This document shows, piece after piece, positions 56,801-64,000 of a DNA stretch of 64,000 bases. The DNA comes from Oryzias latipes (Eukaryota; Chordata; Actinopteri; Beloniformes; Adrianichthyidae), in the NCBI RefSeq assembly GCF_002234675.1, contig NC_019876.2, positions 13,886,829-13,950,828 of the forward strand, in the 5' to 3' direction. The notes beneath the pieces are model-generated. The model was not told the DNA's origin, searched no databases, and saw only the letters and a program-made list of their open reading frames with translations. The translations under genes and the position numbers were made by a program. Positions within the stretch are counted from its first letter, which is position 1, and each line of letters opens with the position of its first letter.

Positions 56801-59800
56801 ACCACTGCTGCTATGACGACGTTAAAACCTATAGAAAGAACACCTGCAACATTGAACCAAACAACAGTTGCTTTCACTTCTGCAAACACAGCTGAAACGT
56901 CCTCAAACTCACCAACAACAGAGATCACAACACCTAATACACCAACAAGCACAGCTTCAGTAGCTTCATCTGCCTCATCAACCACTGCTGCATTGACGAC
57001 GTTAAAACCTATAAAAACAACTACTGCAACATTGAAAAGAACAGCAGGTGCTTTCACTTCAGCAACAACAATGGAAACTTCTATCGTCACAGCAAACGCA
57101 GAGATCACAACACCTAATACACCAACAAGCACAGCTTCATTATCTTCATCTGGCACATCAACCACTGCTGCTATGACGACGTTAAAACCTATAGAAAGAA
57201 CAACTGCAACATTGAACCAAACAACAAACGAAGTCATTTCTGCAACAACAGCTGAAACCACTTTAGTCACAGCAAAAGCAGAGATCACAACACCTAATAC
57301 CCCAACAAGCACAGCTTCAGTAGCTTCATCTGCTACTTCAACCACTGCTGCAATGACAACGTTAAAACCTATAGAAAGAACTATTGCAACATTGAACCAA
57401 ACAACAAACGAAGTCCTTTCTGCAACAACAGCTGAAACTACTTTAGTCACAGCAACAGCAGAGATCACAACAACTAATACACCAACAAGCACAGCTTCAG
57501 TAGCTTCATCTGGCACATCCACCACTGCTGCTATGACGACGTTAAAACCTATAGAAAACACTACTGCAACATTGAACCAAACAACAGTTTCTTTCACTTC
57601 TGCAAACACAGCTGAAACGTCCTCAAACTCACCAACAACAGAGGTCACAACACCTAATACACCAACAAGCACAGTTTCAGTAGCTTCATCTGCTTCTTCA
57701 ACCACTGCTGCTATGACGACGTTAAAACCTATAGAAAGAACAACTGCAACATTGAACCAAACAACAGTTGCTTTCACTTCTGCAAACACAGCTGAAACGT
57801 CCTCAAACTCACCAACAACAGAGATCACAACACCTAATACACCAACAAGCACAGCTTCTGTAGCTTCATCTGCCACATCAACCACTGCTGCTATTACGAC
57901 GTTAAAACCTATAGAAAGAACAACTGCAACATTGAACCAAACAACAAACGAAGTCATTTCTGCAACAACAGCTGAAACTACTTTAGTCACATCAACAGCA
58001 GAGATCACAACACCTAATACACCAACAAGCACAGCTTCAGTAGCTTCATCTGCCACATCAACCACTGCTGCTATGACGACGTTGAAACCATTAGAAAGAT
58101 CAACTGCAACATTGAACCAAACAACAAACGAAGTCATTTCTGCAACAACAGCTGAAACTACTTTAGTCACAGCAACAGCAGAGATCACAACACCTAATAC
58201 ACCAACAAGCACAGCTTCAGTAGCTTCATCTGCCACATCAACCACTGCTGCCATGACGACGTTGAAACCTATAGAAAAAACTATTGCAACATTGAACCAA
58301 ACAACAAACAAAGTCATTTCTGCAACAACAGCTGAAACCACTTTAGTCACAGCAAAAGCAGAGATCACAACACCTAATACCCCAACAAGCACAGCTTCAG
58401 TAGCTTCATCTACTACTTCAACCACTGCTGCAATGACAACGTTAAAACCTATAGAAAGAACTATTGCAACATTGAACCAAACAACAAACGAAGTCCTTTC
58501 TGCAACAACAGCTGAAACTACTTTAGTCACAGCAACAGCAGAGATCACAACAACTAATACACCAACAAGCACAGCTTCAGTAGCTTCATCTGGCACATCC
58601 ACCACTGCTGCTATGACGACGTTAAAACCTATAGAAAACACTACTGCAACATTGAACCAAAAAACAGTTTCTTTCACTTCTGCAAACACAGCTGAAACGT
58701 CCTCAAAGTCACCAACAACAGAGGTCACAACACCTAATACACCAGCAAGCACAGTTTCAGTAGCTTCATCTGCTTCTTCAACCACTGCTGCTATGACGAC
58801 GTTAAAACCTATAGAAAGAACACCTGCAACATTGAACCAAACAACAGTTGCTTTCACTTCTGCAAACACAGCTGAAACGTCCTCAAACTCACCAACAACA
58901 GAGATCACAACACCTAATACACCAACAAGCACAGCTTCAGTAGCTTCATCTGCCTCATCAACCACTGCTGCATTGACGACGTTAAAACCTATAAAAACAA
59001 CTACTGCAACATTGAAAAGAACAGCAGGTGCTTTCACTTCAGCAACAACAATGGAAACTTCTATCGTCACAGCAAACGCAGAGATCACAACACCTAATAC
59101 ACCAACAAGCACAGCTTCATTATCTTCATCTGGCACATCAACCACTGCTGCTATGACGACGTTAAAACCTATAGAAAGAACAACTGCAACATTGAACCAA
59201 ACAACAAACGAAGTCATTTCTGCAACAACAGCTGAAACCACTTTAGTCACAGCAAAAGCAGAGATCACAACACCTAATACCCCAACAAGCACAGCTTCAG
59301 TAGCTTCATCTGCTACTTCAACCACTGCTGCAATGACAACGTTAAAACCTATAGAAAGAACTATTGCAACATTGAACCAAACAACAAACGAAGTCCTTTC
59401 TGCAACAACAGCTGAAACTACTTTAGTCACAGCAACAGCAGAGATCACAACAACTAATACACCAACAAGCACAGCTTCAGTAGCTTCATCTGGCACATCC
59501 ACCACTGCTGCTATGACGACGTTAAAACCTATAGAAAACACTACTGCAACATTGAACCAAACAACAGTTTCTTTCACTTCTGCAAACACAGCTGAAACGT
59601 CCTCAAACTCACCAACAACAGAGGTCACAACACCTAATACACCAACAAGCACAGTTTCAGTAGCTTCATCTGCTTCTTCAACCACTGCTGCTATGACGAC
59701 GTTAAAACCTATAGAAAGAACAACTGCAACATTGAACCAAACAACAGTTGCTTTCACTTCTGCAAACACAGCTGAAACGTCCTCAAACTCACCAACAACA

Positions 59801-62800
59801 GAGATCACAACACCTAATACACCAACAAGCACAGCTTCTGTAGCTTCATCTGCCACATCAACCACTGCTGCTATTACGACGTTAAAACCTATAGAAAGAA
59901 CAACTGCAACATTGAACCAAACAACAAACGAAGTCATTTCTGCAACAACAGCTGAAACTACTTTAGTCACATCAACAGCAGAGATCACAACACCTAATAC
60001 ACCAACAAGCACAGCTTCAGTAGCTTCATCTGCCACATCAACCACTGCTGCTATGACGACGTTGAAACCATTAGAAAGATCAACTGCAACATTGAACCAA
60101 ACAACAAACGAAGTCATTTCTGCAACAACAGCTGAAACTACTTTAGTCACAGCAACAGCAGAGATCACAACACCTAATACACCAACAAGCACAGCTTCAG
60201 TAGCTTCATCTGCCACATCAACCACTGCTGCCATGACGACGTTGAAACCTATAGAAAAAACTATTGCAACATTGAACCAAACAACAAACAAAGTCATTTC
60301 TGCAACAACAGCTGAAACCACTTTAGTCACAGCAAAAGCAGAGATCACAACACCTAATACCCCAACAAGCACAGCTTCAGTAGCTTCATCTGCTACTTCA
60401 ACCACTGCTGCAATGACAAAGTTAAAACCTATAGAAAGAACTATTGCAACATTGAACCAAACAACAAACGAAGTCCTTTCTGCAACAACAGCTGAAACTA
60501 CTTTAGTCACAGCAACAGCAGAGATCACAACAACTAATACACCAACAAGCACAGCTTCAGTAGCTTCATCTGGCACATCCACCACTGCTGCTATGACGAC
60601 GTTAAAACCTATAGAAAACACTACTGCAACATTGAACCAAAAAACAGTTTCTTTCACTTCTGCAAACACAGCTGAAACGTCCTCAAAGTCACCAACAACA
60701 GAGGTCACAACACCTAATACACCAGCAAGCACAGTTTCAGTAGCTTCATCTGCTTCTTCAACCACTGCTGCTATGACGACGTTAAAACCTATAGAAAGAA
60801 CACCTGCAACATTGAACCAAACAACAGTTGCTTTCACTTCTGCAAACACAGCTGAAACGTCCTCAAACTCACCAACAACAGAGATCACAACACCTAATAC
60901 ACCAACAAGCACAGCTTCAGTAGCTTCATCTGCCTCATCAACCACTGCTGCATTGACGACGTTAAAACCTATAAAAACAACTACTGCAACATTGAAAAGA
61001 ACAGCAGGTGCTTTCACTTCAGCAACAACAATGGAAACTTCTATCGTCACAGCAAACGCAGAGATCACAACACCTAATACACCAACAAGCACAGCTTCAT
61101 TATCTTCATCTGGCACATCAACCACTGCTGCTATGACGACGTTAAAACCTATAGAAAGAACAACTGCAACATTGAACCAAACAACAAACGAAGTCATTTC
61201 TGCAACAACAGCTGAAACCACTTTAGTCACAGCAAAAGCAGAGATCACAACACCTAATACCCCAACAAGCACAGCTTCAGTAGCTTCATCTGCTACTTCA
61301 ACCACTGCTGCAATGACAACGTTAAAACCTATAGAAAGAACTATTGCAACATTGAACCAAACAACAAACGAAGTCCTTTCTGCAACAACAGCTGAAACTA
61401 CTTTAGTCACAGCAACAGCAGAGATCACAACAACTAATACACCAACAAGCACAGCTTCAGTAGCTTCATCTGGCACATCCACCACTGCTGCTATGACGAC
61501 GTTAAAACCTATAGAAAACACTACTGCAACATTGAACCAAACAACAGTTTCTTTCACTTCTGCAAACACAGCTGAAACGTCCTCAAACTCACCAACAACA
61601 GAGGTCACAACACCTAATACACCAACAAGCACAGTTTCAGTAGCTTCATCTGCTTCTTCAACCACTGCTGCTATGACGACGTTAAAACCTATAGAAAGAA
61701 CAACTGCAACATTGAACCAAACAACAGTTGCTTTCACTTCTGCAAACACAGCTGAAACGTCCTCAAACTCACCAACAACAGAGATCACAACACCTAATAC
61801 ACCAACAAGCACAGCTTCTGTAGCTTCATCTGCCACATCAACCACTGCTGCTATTACGACGTTAAAACCTATAGAAAGAACAACTGCAACATTGAACCAA
61901 ACAACAAACGAAGTCATTTCTGCAACAACAGCTGAAACTACTTTAGTCACATCAACAGCAGAGATCACAACACCTAATACACCAACAAGCACAGCTTCAG
62001 TAGCTTCATCTGCCACATCAACCACTGCTGCTATGACGACGTTGAAACCATTAGAAAGATCAACTGCAACATTGAACCAAACAACAAACGAAGTCATTTC
62101 TGCAACAACAGCTGAAACTACTTTAGTCACAGCAACAGCAGAGATCACAACACCTAATACACCAACAAGCACAGCTTCAGTAGCTTCATCTGCCACATCA
62201 ACCACTGCTGCCATGACGACGTTGAAACCTATAGAAAAAACTATTGCAACATTGAACCAAACAACAAACAAAGTCATTTCTGCAACAACAGCTGAAACCA
62301 CTTTAGTCACAGCAAAAGCAGAGATCACAACACCTAATACCCCAACAAGCACAGCTTCAGTAGCTTCATCTGCTACTTCAACCACTGCTGCAATGACAAA
62401 GTTAAAACCTATAGAAAGAACTATTGCAACATTGAACCAAACAACAAACGAAGTCCTTTCTGCAACAACAGCTGAAACTACTTTAGTCACAGCAACAGCA
62501 GAGATCACAACAACTAATACAACAACAAGCACAGCTTCAGTAGCTTCATCTGGCACATCCACCACTGCTGCTATGACGACGTTAAAACCTATAGAAAACA
62601 CTACTGAAACATTGAACCAAACAACAGTTTCTTTCACTTCTGCAAACACAGCTGAAACGTCCTCAAACTCACCAACAACAGAGGTCACAACACCTAATAC
62701 ACCAACAAGCACAGTTTCAGTAGCTTCATCTGCTTCTTCAACCACTGCTGCTATGACGACATTAAAACCTATAGAAAGAACAACTGCAACATTGAACCAA

Positions 62801-64000
62801 ACAACAGTTGCTTTCACTTCTGCAAACACAGCTGAAACGTCCTCAAACTCACCAACAACAGAGATCACAACACCTAATACACCAACAAGCACAGCTTCAG
62901 TAGCTTCATCTGCCACATCAACCACTGCTGCATTGACGACGTTAAAACCTATAAAAACAACTACTGCAACATTGAAAAGAACAGCAGTTGTTTTAACTTC
63001 AGCAACAACAATGGAAACTTCTATCGTCACAGCAACAGCAGAGATCACAACACCTAATACACCAACAAGCACAGCTTCATTATCTTCATCTGGCACATCA
63101 ACCACTGCTGCTATGACGACGTTAAAACCTATAGAAAGAAAAACTGCAACATTGAACCAAACAACAAACGAAGTCATTTCTGCAACAACAGCTGAAACTA
63201 CTTTAGTCACAGCAACAGCAGAGATCACAACACCTAATACAACAACAAGCAAAGCTTCAGTAACTTCATCTGCCACATCAACCACTGCTGCTCTCACATT
63301 AAAACCTACAGAAAGAACTATTGCAACATTGAACCAAACAACAGTTTCTTTCACTTCTGCACGTACAGCTGAAACGTCCTCAAACTCACCAACAACAGAG
63401 ATCACAACACCTAATACACCAACAAGCACAGCTTCAGTAGCTTCATCTGCCACATCAACCACTGCTGCCATGACGACGTTGAAACCTATAGAAAGAACTA
63501 TTGCAACATTGAACCAAACAACAAACAAAGACATTTCTGCAACAACAGCTGAAACTACTTTAGTCACAGAAAAAGCAGAGATCACAACACCTAATACACC
63601 AACAAGCACAGCTTCAGTAGCTTCATCTGCTACTTCAACCACTGCTGCAATAACGATGTTAAAACCTATAGAAAGATCAACTGCAACATTGAACCAAACA
63701 ACAAACGAAGTCATTTCTGCAACAACAGCTGAAACTACTTTAGTCACAGCAACAGCAGAGATCACAACACCTAATACACCAACAAGCACATCTTCATTAG
63801 CTTCATCTGGCACATCAACCACTGCTGCTATGACAACGTTAAAACCTATAGAAAGAACAACTGCAACATTGAACCAAACAACAGTTGCTTTCACTTCTGC
63901 AAACACAGCTGAAACGTCCTCAAACTCACCAACAACAGAGATCACAACAACTAATACACCAACAAGCACAGCTTCAGTAGCTTCATCTGCTTCTTCAACC
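1..64000 (+). CDS. Giant SEA-domain mucin-like gene, internal part (13 exons, both ends outside window)
   Basis: One gene fills the window. Joining 1-2804, 3859-3920, 4018-4166, 4247-11106, 12987-13048, 13146-13294, 13376-28287, 30168-30229, 30327-30475, 30557-53841, 54261-54322, 54420-54568 and 54651-64000 gives an uninterrupted frame of about 19,350 codons. Every junction has GT-AG boundaries and consistent phase. The product alternates very long Thr/Ser/Pro-rich tandem repeats (about half T+S+P, almost no cysteine) with SEA domains, the layout of epithelial mucins. Dense O-glycosylation and an extracellular or secreted location are expected for such composition but are inference. No signal peptide, transmembrane segment, EGF, VWD or cysteine-knot domain is visible, so whether the protein is tethered or secreted cannot be decided. 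I cannot name an orthologue; MUC16-like or MUC3/17-like by architecture only. Confidence 0.88.
1201..1270 (+). repeat. 15-bp coding minisatellite (about 4.7 copies)
   Basis: Units start at 1201, 1216, 1231, 1246 and 1261 and are identical; the last is cut at 10 bases. The period of 15 keeps the frame and encodes repeated S-T-T-A-P. It lies inside a normal repeat unit of giant exon 1 and looks like local slippage. Confidence 0.9.
2805..3858 (+). other. Intron 1a (1,054 bp) with a MITE insertion
   Basis: The donor gtaagt follows 2804, and the acceptor is a pyrimidine tract ending ttcaacag at 3858. The outer parts align with the introns at 11107-12986 and 28288-30167. The middle carries a hairpin MITE (3191-3506). 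The site where those introns carry a hAT element is empty here, near 3690-3700. An A/T-rich simple stretch lies at about 3719-3748. No gene is seen; a minus-strand open frame at 3469-3684 is chance coding across the MITE edge and intron. Confidence 0.82.
3191..3506. mobile_element. Fold-back MITE, about 316 bp, nonautonomous
   Basis: The whole segment is an imperfect palindrome. The arms 3281-3304 and 3390-3413 are perfect 24-bp reverse complements, the homology continues outward with mismatches to both ends, and the centre is GGTTTATAAACC at 3344-3355. The paralogous introns at about 11485 and 28670 keep the uninterrupted empty site, a run of four C before TTGATTT, which fixes the borders and suggests a 3-4 bp target duplication CCC(T). 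There is no coding capacity. The superfamily is not assigned. Confidence 0.75.
3859..3920 (+). CDS. SEA-1 exon B (62 nt)
   Basis: The exon encodes F-E-P-F-F-R-R-A-F-T-S-F-I-D-I-I-V-I-F-F plus two bases (AG) of a serine codon, starting in phase 0 and ending in phase 2. The acceptor is ttcaacag and the donor is gtatat. It supplies the second helix and the strand leading to the cleavage turn. It is too short to be found by open-frame length, but it is conserved in the same position in all four modules. Confidence 0.85.
4018..4166 (+). CDS. SEA-1 exon C (149 nt) with cleavage motif
   Basis: The exon completes the split serine codon, then reads K-G-S-I-V-N-T-M-E-V-A-F and ends V-D-N-E plus one base, entering in phase 2 and leaving in phase 1. 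The acceptor is cttttgcag and the donor is gtaaga. The 97-bp intron before it (3921-4017) and the 80-bp intron after it (4167-4246) are close to minimal size. This copy has V-P-K-N-T, where SEA-2 and SEA-3 have V-P-N-N-T. Confidence 0.86.
4247..11106 (+). CDS. Giant exon 2 (6,860 nt): 67-residue PTS repeats
   Basis: The acceptor ctttag ends at 4246; the split tyrosine codon (T|AT) gives Y-D-I-S-S at the start. The exon has 2,286 further codons without a stop and ends at donor AAA|gtaagt in phase 0. The first roughly 5 kb are 201-bp units of the type T-T-E-M-T-T-P-Y-K-x-E-S-T-E, E-N-V-A-T, V-E-T-T-P, F-E-Q-T-T, S-S-T-T-A-E-A-T. The last 1.8 kb (about 9300-11106) are single, diverged units with N-V-T-R sequons and no recent duplication. 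The final 33 codons, from 11008, begin SEA-2. There are no cysteines. The first units differ from those of giant exons 3 and 4, but the 3' end matches giant exon 3 almost base for base. Confidence 0.88.
4270..9300 (+). repeat. 201-bp tandem array A (about 25 units)
   Basis: The spacing of the recurring P-Y-K motif and of E-N-V-A-T is 201 bp. Exceptions are in-frame indels, for example a 3-nt loss near 5205 and an 18-nt-scale loss near 8420. Units are mosaic: neighbouring units share blocks in different combinations, as expected from gene conversion and unequal exchange. Confidence 0.85.
12083..12220 (+). pseudogene. hAT transposase C-terminal dimerisation region, remnant
   Basis: This frame reads V-F-G-S-T-Y-A-C-E-Q-S-F-S-H-L-K-N-I-K and ends in TAG at 12218. 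It matches the well-known end of hAT transposases (Y-x-C-E-Q-x-F-S ... R-L-x-D). The catalytic core and zinc-finger region are missing, so only about 45 codons survive. Confidence 0.85.
12399..12741 (+). mobile_element. Solo LTR (343 bp) nested in the hAT element
   Basis: The segment starts TGTAG and ends CACTACA; the copy at 29580 has TGTAGTG, forming a 7-bp terminal inverted repeat. It interrupts the hAT right end, whose sequence resumes at TATTGTATGGC. The flanks TTAT and GTAT suggest a 4-bp target duplication with one mutation. An AATAAA signal lies at 12681-12686 on the + strand. No internal retroviral genes are present. A Gypsy-type fish LTR is a guess from style. The open frame at 12483-12677 lies inside it and is not a gene. 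Confidence 0.72.
12987..13048 (+). CDS. SEA-2 exon B (62 nt)
   Basis: Identical in protein sequence to SEA-1 exon B; one silent change (GTT to GTG) is visible. The donor is gtatat. The following 97-bp intron (13049-13145) is the same length as in the other modules. Confidence 0.85.
13146..13294 (+). CDS. SEA-2 exon C (149 nt)
   Basis: Carries S-K-G-S-I-V after joining to exon B, with V-P-N-N-T and L-V-D-A-A-S variants. The donor is gtgaga, the only one of the four without gtaag. An 81-bp intron (13295-13375) follows. Confidence 0.86.
13376..28287 (+). CDS. Giant exon 3 (14,912 nt): 67-residue PTS repeats
   Basis: The acceptor ctttag ends at 13375; the exon begins Y-D-I-S-T-T-A-P. It has 4,970 codons after the split codon with no stop and ends in phase 0 at AAA|gtaagt. 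About 65 units of 201 bp run to about 26460 and are followed by a 1.8-kb diverged tail almost identical to that of giant exon 2. The units mix Y-K-P/Y-K-Q/Y-K-S types with variants such as T-I-Y-D-Q-T-T and S-M-F-K-Q-T-T. One cysteine is present (17725-17727, F/Y to C in the D-Q-T-T motif). Indels between units are multiples of three, for example a shortened unit near 14175. The last 33 codons, from 28189, begin SEA-3. Confidence 0.9.
13420..26460 (+). repeat. 201-bp tandem array B (about 65 units)
   Basis: The 201-bp spacing is regular over most of 13 kb. Repeat order recurs at multiples of 201: about 2,010 bp between roughly 14390-15190 and 16400-17200, 2,211 bp between 15800 and 18010, and 3,015 bp between 19016 and 22031. 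Confidence 0.88.
19016..25045 (+). repeat. 3,015-bp higher-order tandem duplication (15 x 201), two copies
   Basis: Bases 19016-22030 and 22031-25045 are nearly identical. The junction is marked by a switch from the A-C-C-C-A-A-C-C-G context to the 19016-type continuation at about 22031. A further copy of the 18813-19740 block sits 2,010 bp downstream, so at least two rounds of unequal exchange occurred. Confidence 0.85.
29264..29401 (+). pseudogene. hAT transposase C-terminal remnant, duplicate copy
   Basis: Same frame as 12083-12220, ending in TAG at 29399, with C-M-K-L replacing C-M-E-L. Confidence 0.83.
29580..29922 (+). mobile_element. Solo LTR, duplicate copy nested in hAT
   Basis: 343 bp, TGTAGTG to CACTACA, with a perfect 7-bp terminal inverted repeat in this copy. 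It differs from the partner at 12399 by a few substitutions, for example TAGTGG against TAGCGG. Confidence 0.72.
30168..30229 (+). CDS. SEA-3 exon B (62 nt)
   Basis: Same protein as SEA-2 exon B. The acceptor is ttcaacag and the donor is gtatat. A 97-bp intron (30230-30326) follows. Confidence 0.85.
30327..30475 (+). CDS. SEA-3 exon C (149 nt)
   Basis: Begins with the completed S-K-G-S-I-V turn and ends V-D-D-K plus one base at donor gtaaga. An 81-bp intron (30476-30556) follows. It has V-P-N-N-T, giving an extra N-glycosylation sequon relative to SEA-1 and SEA-4. Confidence 0.86.
30557..53841 (+). CDS. Giant exon 4 (23,285 nt): 67-residue PTS repeats
   Basis: A single open exon of 7,761 codons after the split codon, from acceptor ctttag (30556) to donor AAA|gtaagt. 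About 114 units of 201 bp are present. They are distinguished from arrays A and B by the prevalence of T-P-Y-I-P-E-S-T-E, A-I-F-E-Q-T-T-F-F-V-T-S-S-N-T-A-E and N-L-E-S-L-E-T-T. In a typical unit Thr is about one third of residues, Ser about 15% and Pro about 7%. There are no cysteines. The diverged 3' tail is much shorter (about 0.4 kb, from 53400) than in giant exons 2 and 3. The last 33 codons, from 53743, begin SEA-4. All unit-length variants keep the frame, for example a 21-nt loss at about 50125 and at 52114. Confidence 0.9.
35290..41049 (+). repeat. 2,880-bp higher-order tandem duplication, two copies
   Basis: Copy 1 is about 35290-38169 and copy 2 about 38170-41049; they are nearly identical. 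Visible differences include 37155 against 40035 (E/A codon), 37692 against 40572 (K/T) and 37448 against 40328 (S-K/Y-I). The period is not a multiple of 201 because both copies contain shortened units (E-N-V-A-T-T-T-T-P-Y and E-A-T-A-T-T-E), but it is a multiple of three. Confidence 0.87.
48360..52337 (+). repeat. 1,989-bp higher-order tandem duplication, two copies
   Basis: About 48360-50348 and 50349-52337 are nearly identical. The period is 10 x 201 minus 21 nt, explained by a 7-residue loss (S-S-T-T-A-T-K-E-M) present in both copies. Confidence 0.86.
53842..54260 (+). other. Intron 4a (419 bp), no insertions
   Basis: The donor is gtaagt and the acceptor is tttctacag. Scattered blocks align with the other first introns (for example around 53900-54000 and 54060-54130), but it is shortened by deletions and has neither MITE nor hAT. 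Nothing else is seen. Confidence 0.82.
54261..54322 (+). CDS. SEA-4 exon B (62 nt)
   Basis: It has the same length and phases as the other three exon B copies, but with L for F at the first residue, R-P for R-R and F-N-Y-L for F-I-D-I. The donor is gtattt. A 97-bp intron (54323-54419) follows. Confidence 0.83.
54420..54568 (+). CDS. SEA-4 exon C (149 nt)
   Basis: Retains S-K-G-S-I-V-N-T-M-E-V after the splice. The acceptor is cttttgcag and the donor is gtaaga. An 82-bp intron (54569-54650) ending gaatag follows; this acceptor is weaker than the ctttag used by the other modules. Confidence 0.85.
54651..64000 (+). CDS. Giant exon 5 (5' part, at least 9,350 nt): 60-residue PTS repeats
   Basis: Begins with the split tyrosine codon then N-I-S-S-T-S-T-T. 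It is open for 3,116 codons to the last base of the window, so its 3' end and SEA domain lie beyond. The first 0.3 kb is unique sequence; from about 54960 a 180-bp unit dominates. A typical unit carries N-T-P-T-S-T-A-S, S-T-T-A-A-M-T-T-L-K-P-I-E-R, A-T-L-N-Q-T-T and T-A-E-I-T-T-P. About half of the residues are T, S or P, with less Pro and Ser than arrays A-C and more Ala. No cysteine was seen. Two 3-nt losses (C-T-C-A-C-A near 55738 and 63295) keep the frame. Confidence 0.87.
54960..64000 (+). repeat. 180-bp tandem array D (about 50 units)
   Basis: Successive units start exactly 180 bp apart over long stretches. Two unit types alternate. One has N-E-V-I-S-A-T-T-A-E-T-T-L-V-T; the other has V-A-F-T-S-A-N-T-A-E-T-S-S-N-S-P. 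The core (K-P-I-E-x-T ... L-N-Q-T-T ... T-A-E ... I-T-T-P) aligns with the 67-residue unit core, so the arrays share an ancestor. Confidence 0.9.
56341..62700 (+). repeat. 1,980-bp higher-order repeat (11 x 180), three copies plus part of a fourth
   Basis: Bases 56341-58320, 58321-60300 and 60301-62280 are near-identical, and a fourth copy starts at 62281 and drifts away after about 62700. Within each copy a 900-bp (5-unit) half-duplication is visible (56341 against 57241). Few differences exist, for example TACTACTTC against TGCTACTTC at 56430/58410 and 60390/62370. Confidence 0.9.

Noticed and set aside
54829-63969. A 3,046-codon open frame on the minus strand opposite giant exon 5
   Set aside because: It is a shadow. 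In this antisense phase a stop needs T/C before TA, or T before CA, across a sense codon border; the sense repeat has almost no Tyr, and its Gln follows AAC, so stops do not arise and the gap is copied with every 180-bp unit. The sense frame is open further, to the window end, has splice sites and matches the mucin units.
1-64000. Bacterial serine/threonine-rich adhesin
   Set aside because: Spliceosomal introns with conserved phases, split SEA domains and vertebrate-type hAT, LTR and MITE elements rule out a bacterial source.

Overview
The window is eukaryotic, most likely vertebrate and probably a ray-finned fish. It contains spliceosomal introns with GT-AG boundaries, a hAT DNA transposon with a perfect 8-bp target duplication, a nested solo LTR and a hairpin-type MITE. 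The fish assignment is inference from transposon style and mucin type, not proof. Almost the whole 64 kb is the inside of one giant + strand gene. Its first and last exons, promoter, signal peptide and poly(A) site lie outside the window.

The gene is a mucin-like protein built from a tandemly duplicated three-exon module: one giant, intron-free exon coding for Thr/Ser/Pro-rich tandem repeats (phase 1 in, phase 0 out), then a 62-nt exon (phase 0 to 2), then a 149-nt exon (phase 2 to 1). The last 33 codons of each giant exon plus the two small exons together encode one SEA domain with an intact G-S-I-V autoproteolysis motif. Giant exons lie at 1-2804 (3' part only), 4247-11106 (6.9 kb), 13376-28287 (14.9 kb), 30557-53841 (23.3 kb) and 54651-64000 (5' part only). 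Four complete SEA domains separate them. About 58.05 kb of the 64 kb is coding, equal to about 19,350 residues, and the frame is open throughout.

Giant exons 2-4 consist mainly of a 67-residue (201-bp) repeat. Giant exon 5 consists of a related 60-residue (180-bp) repeat carrying an N-Q-T sequon in most copies. Giant exon 1 holds older, more diverged versions. Higher-order tandem duplications sit on top: 3,015 bp in exon 3, 2,880 bp and 1,989 bp in exon 4, and 1,980 bp (11 x 180) in exon 5.

A larger duplication, at an offset of about 17.18 kb, copied the 3' end of giant exon 2, the introns and SEA exons, and the 5' end of giant exon 3. It carried along a hAT element with a solo LTR nested inside it, so it postdates both insertions. 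The only stretches without coding function are four first introns (1,054, 1,880, 1,880 and 419 bp) and eight short introns of 80-97 bp. I see no RNA gene, CRISPR array or independent second gene.
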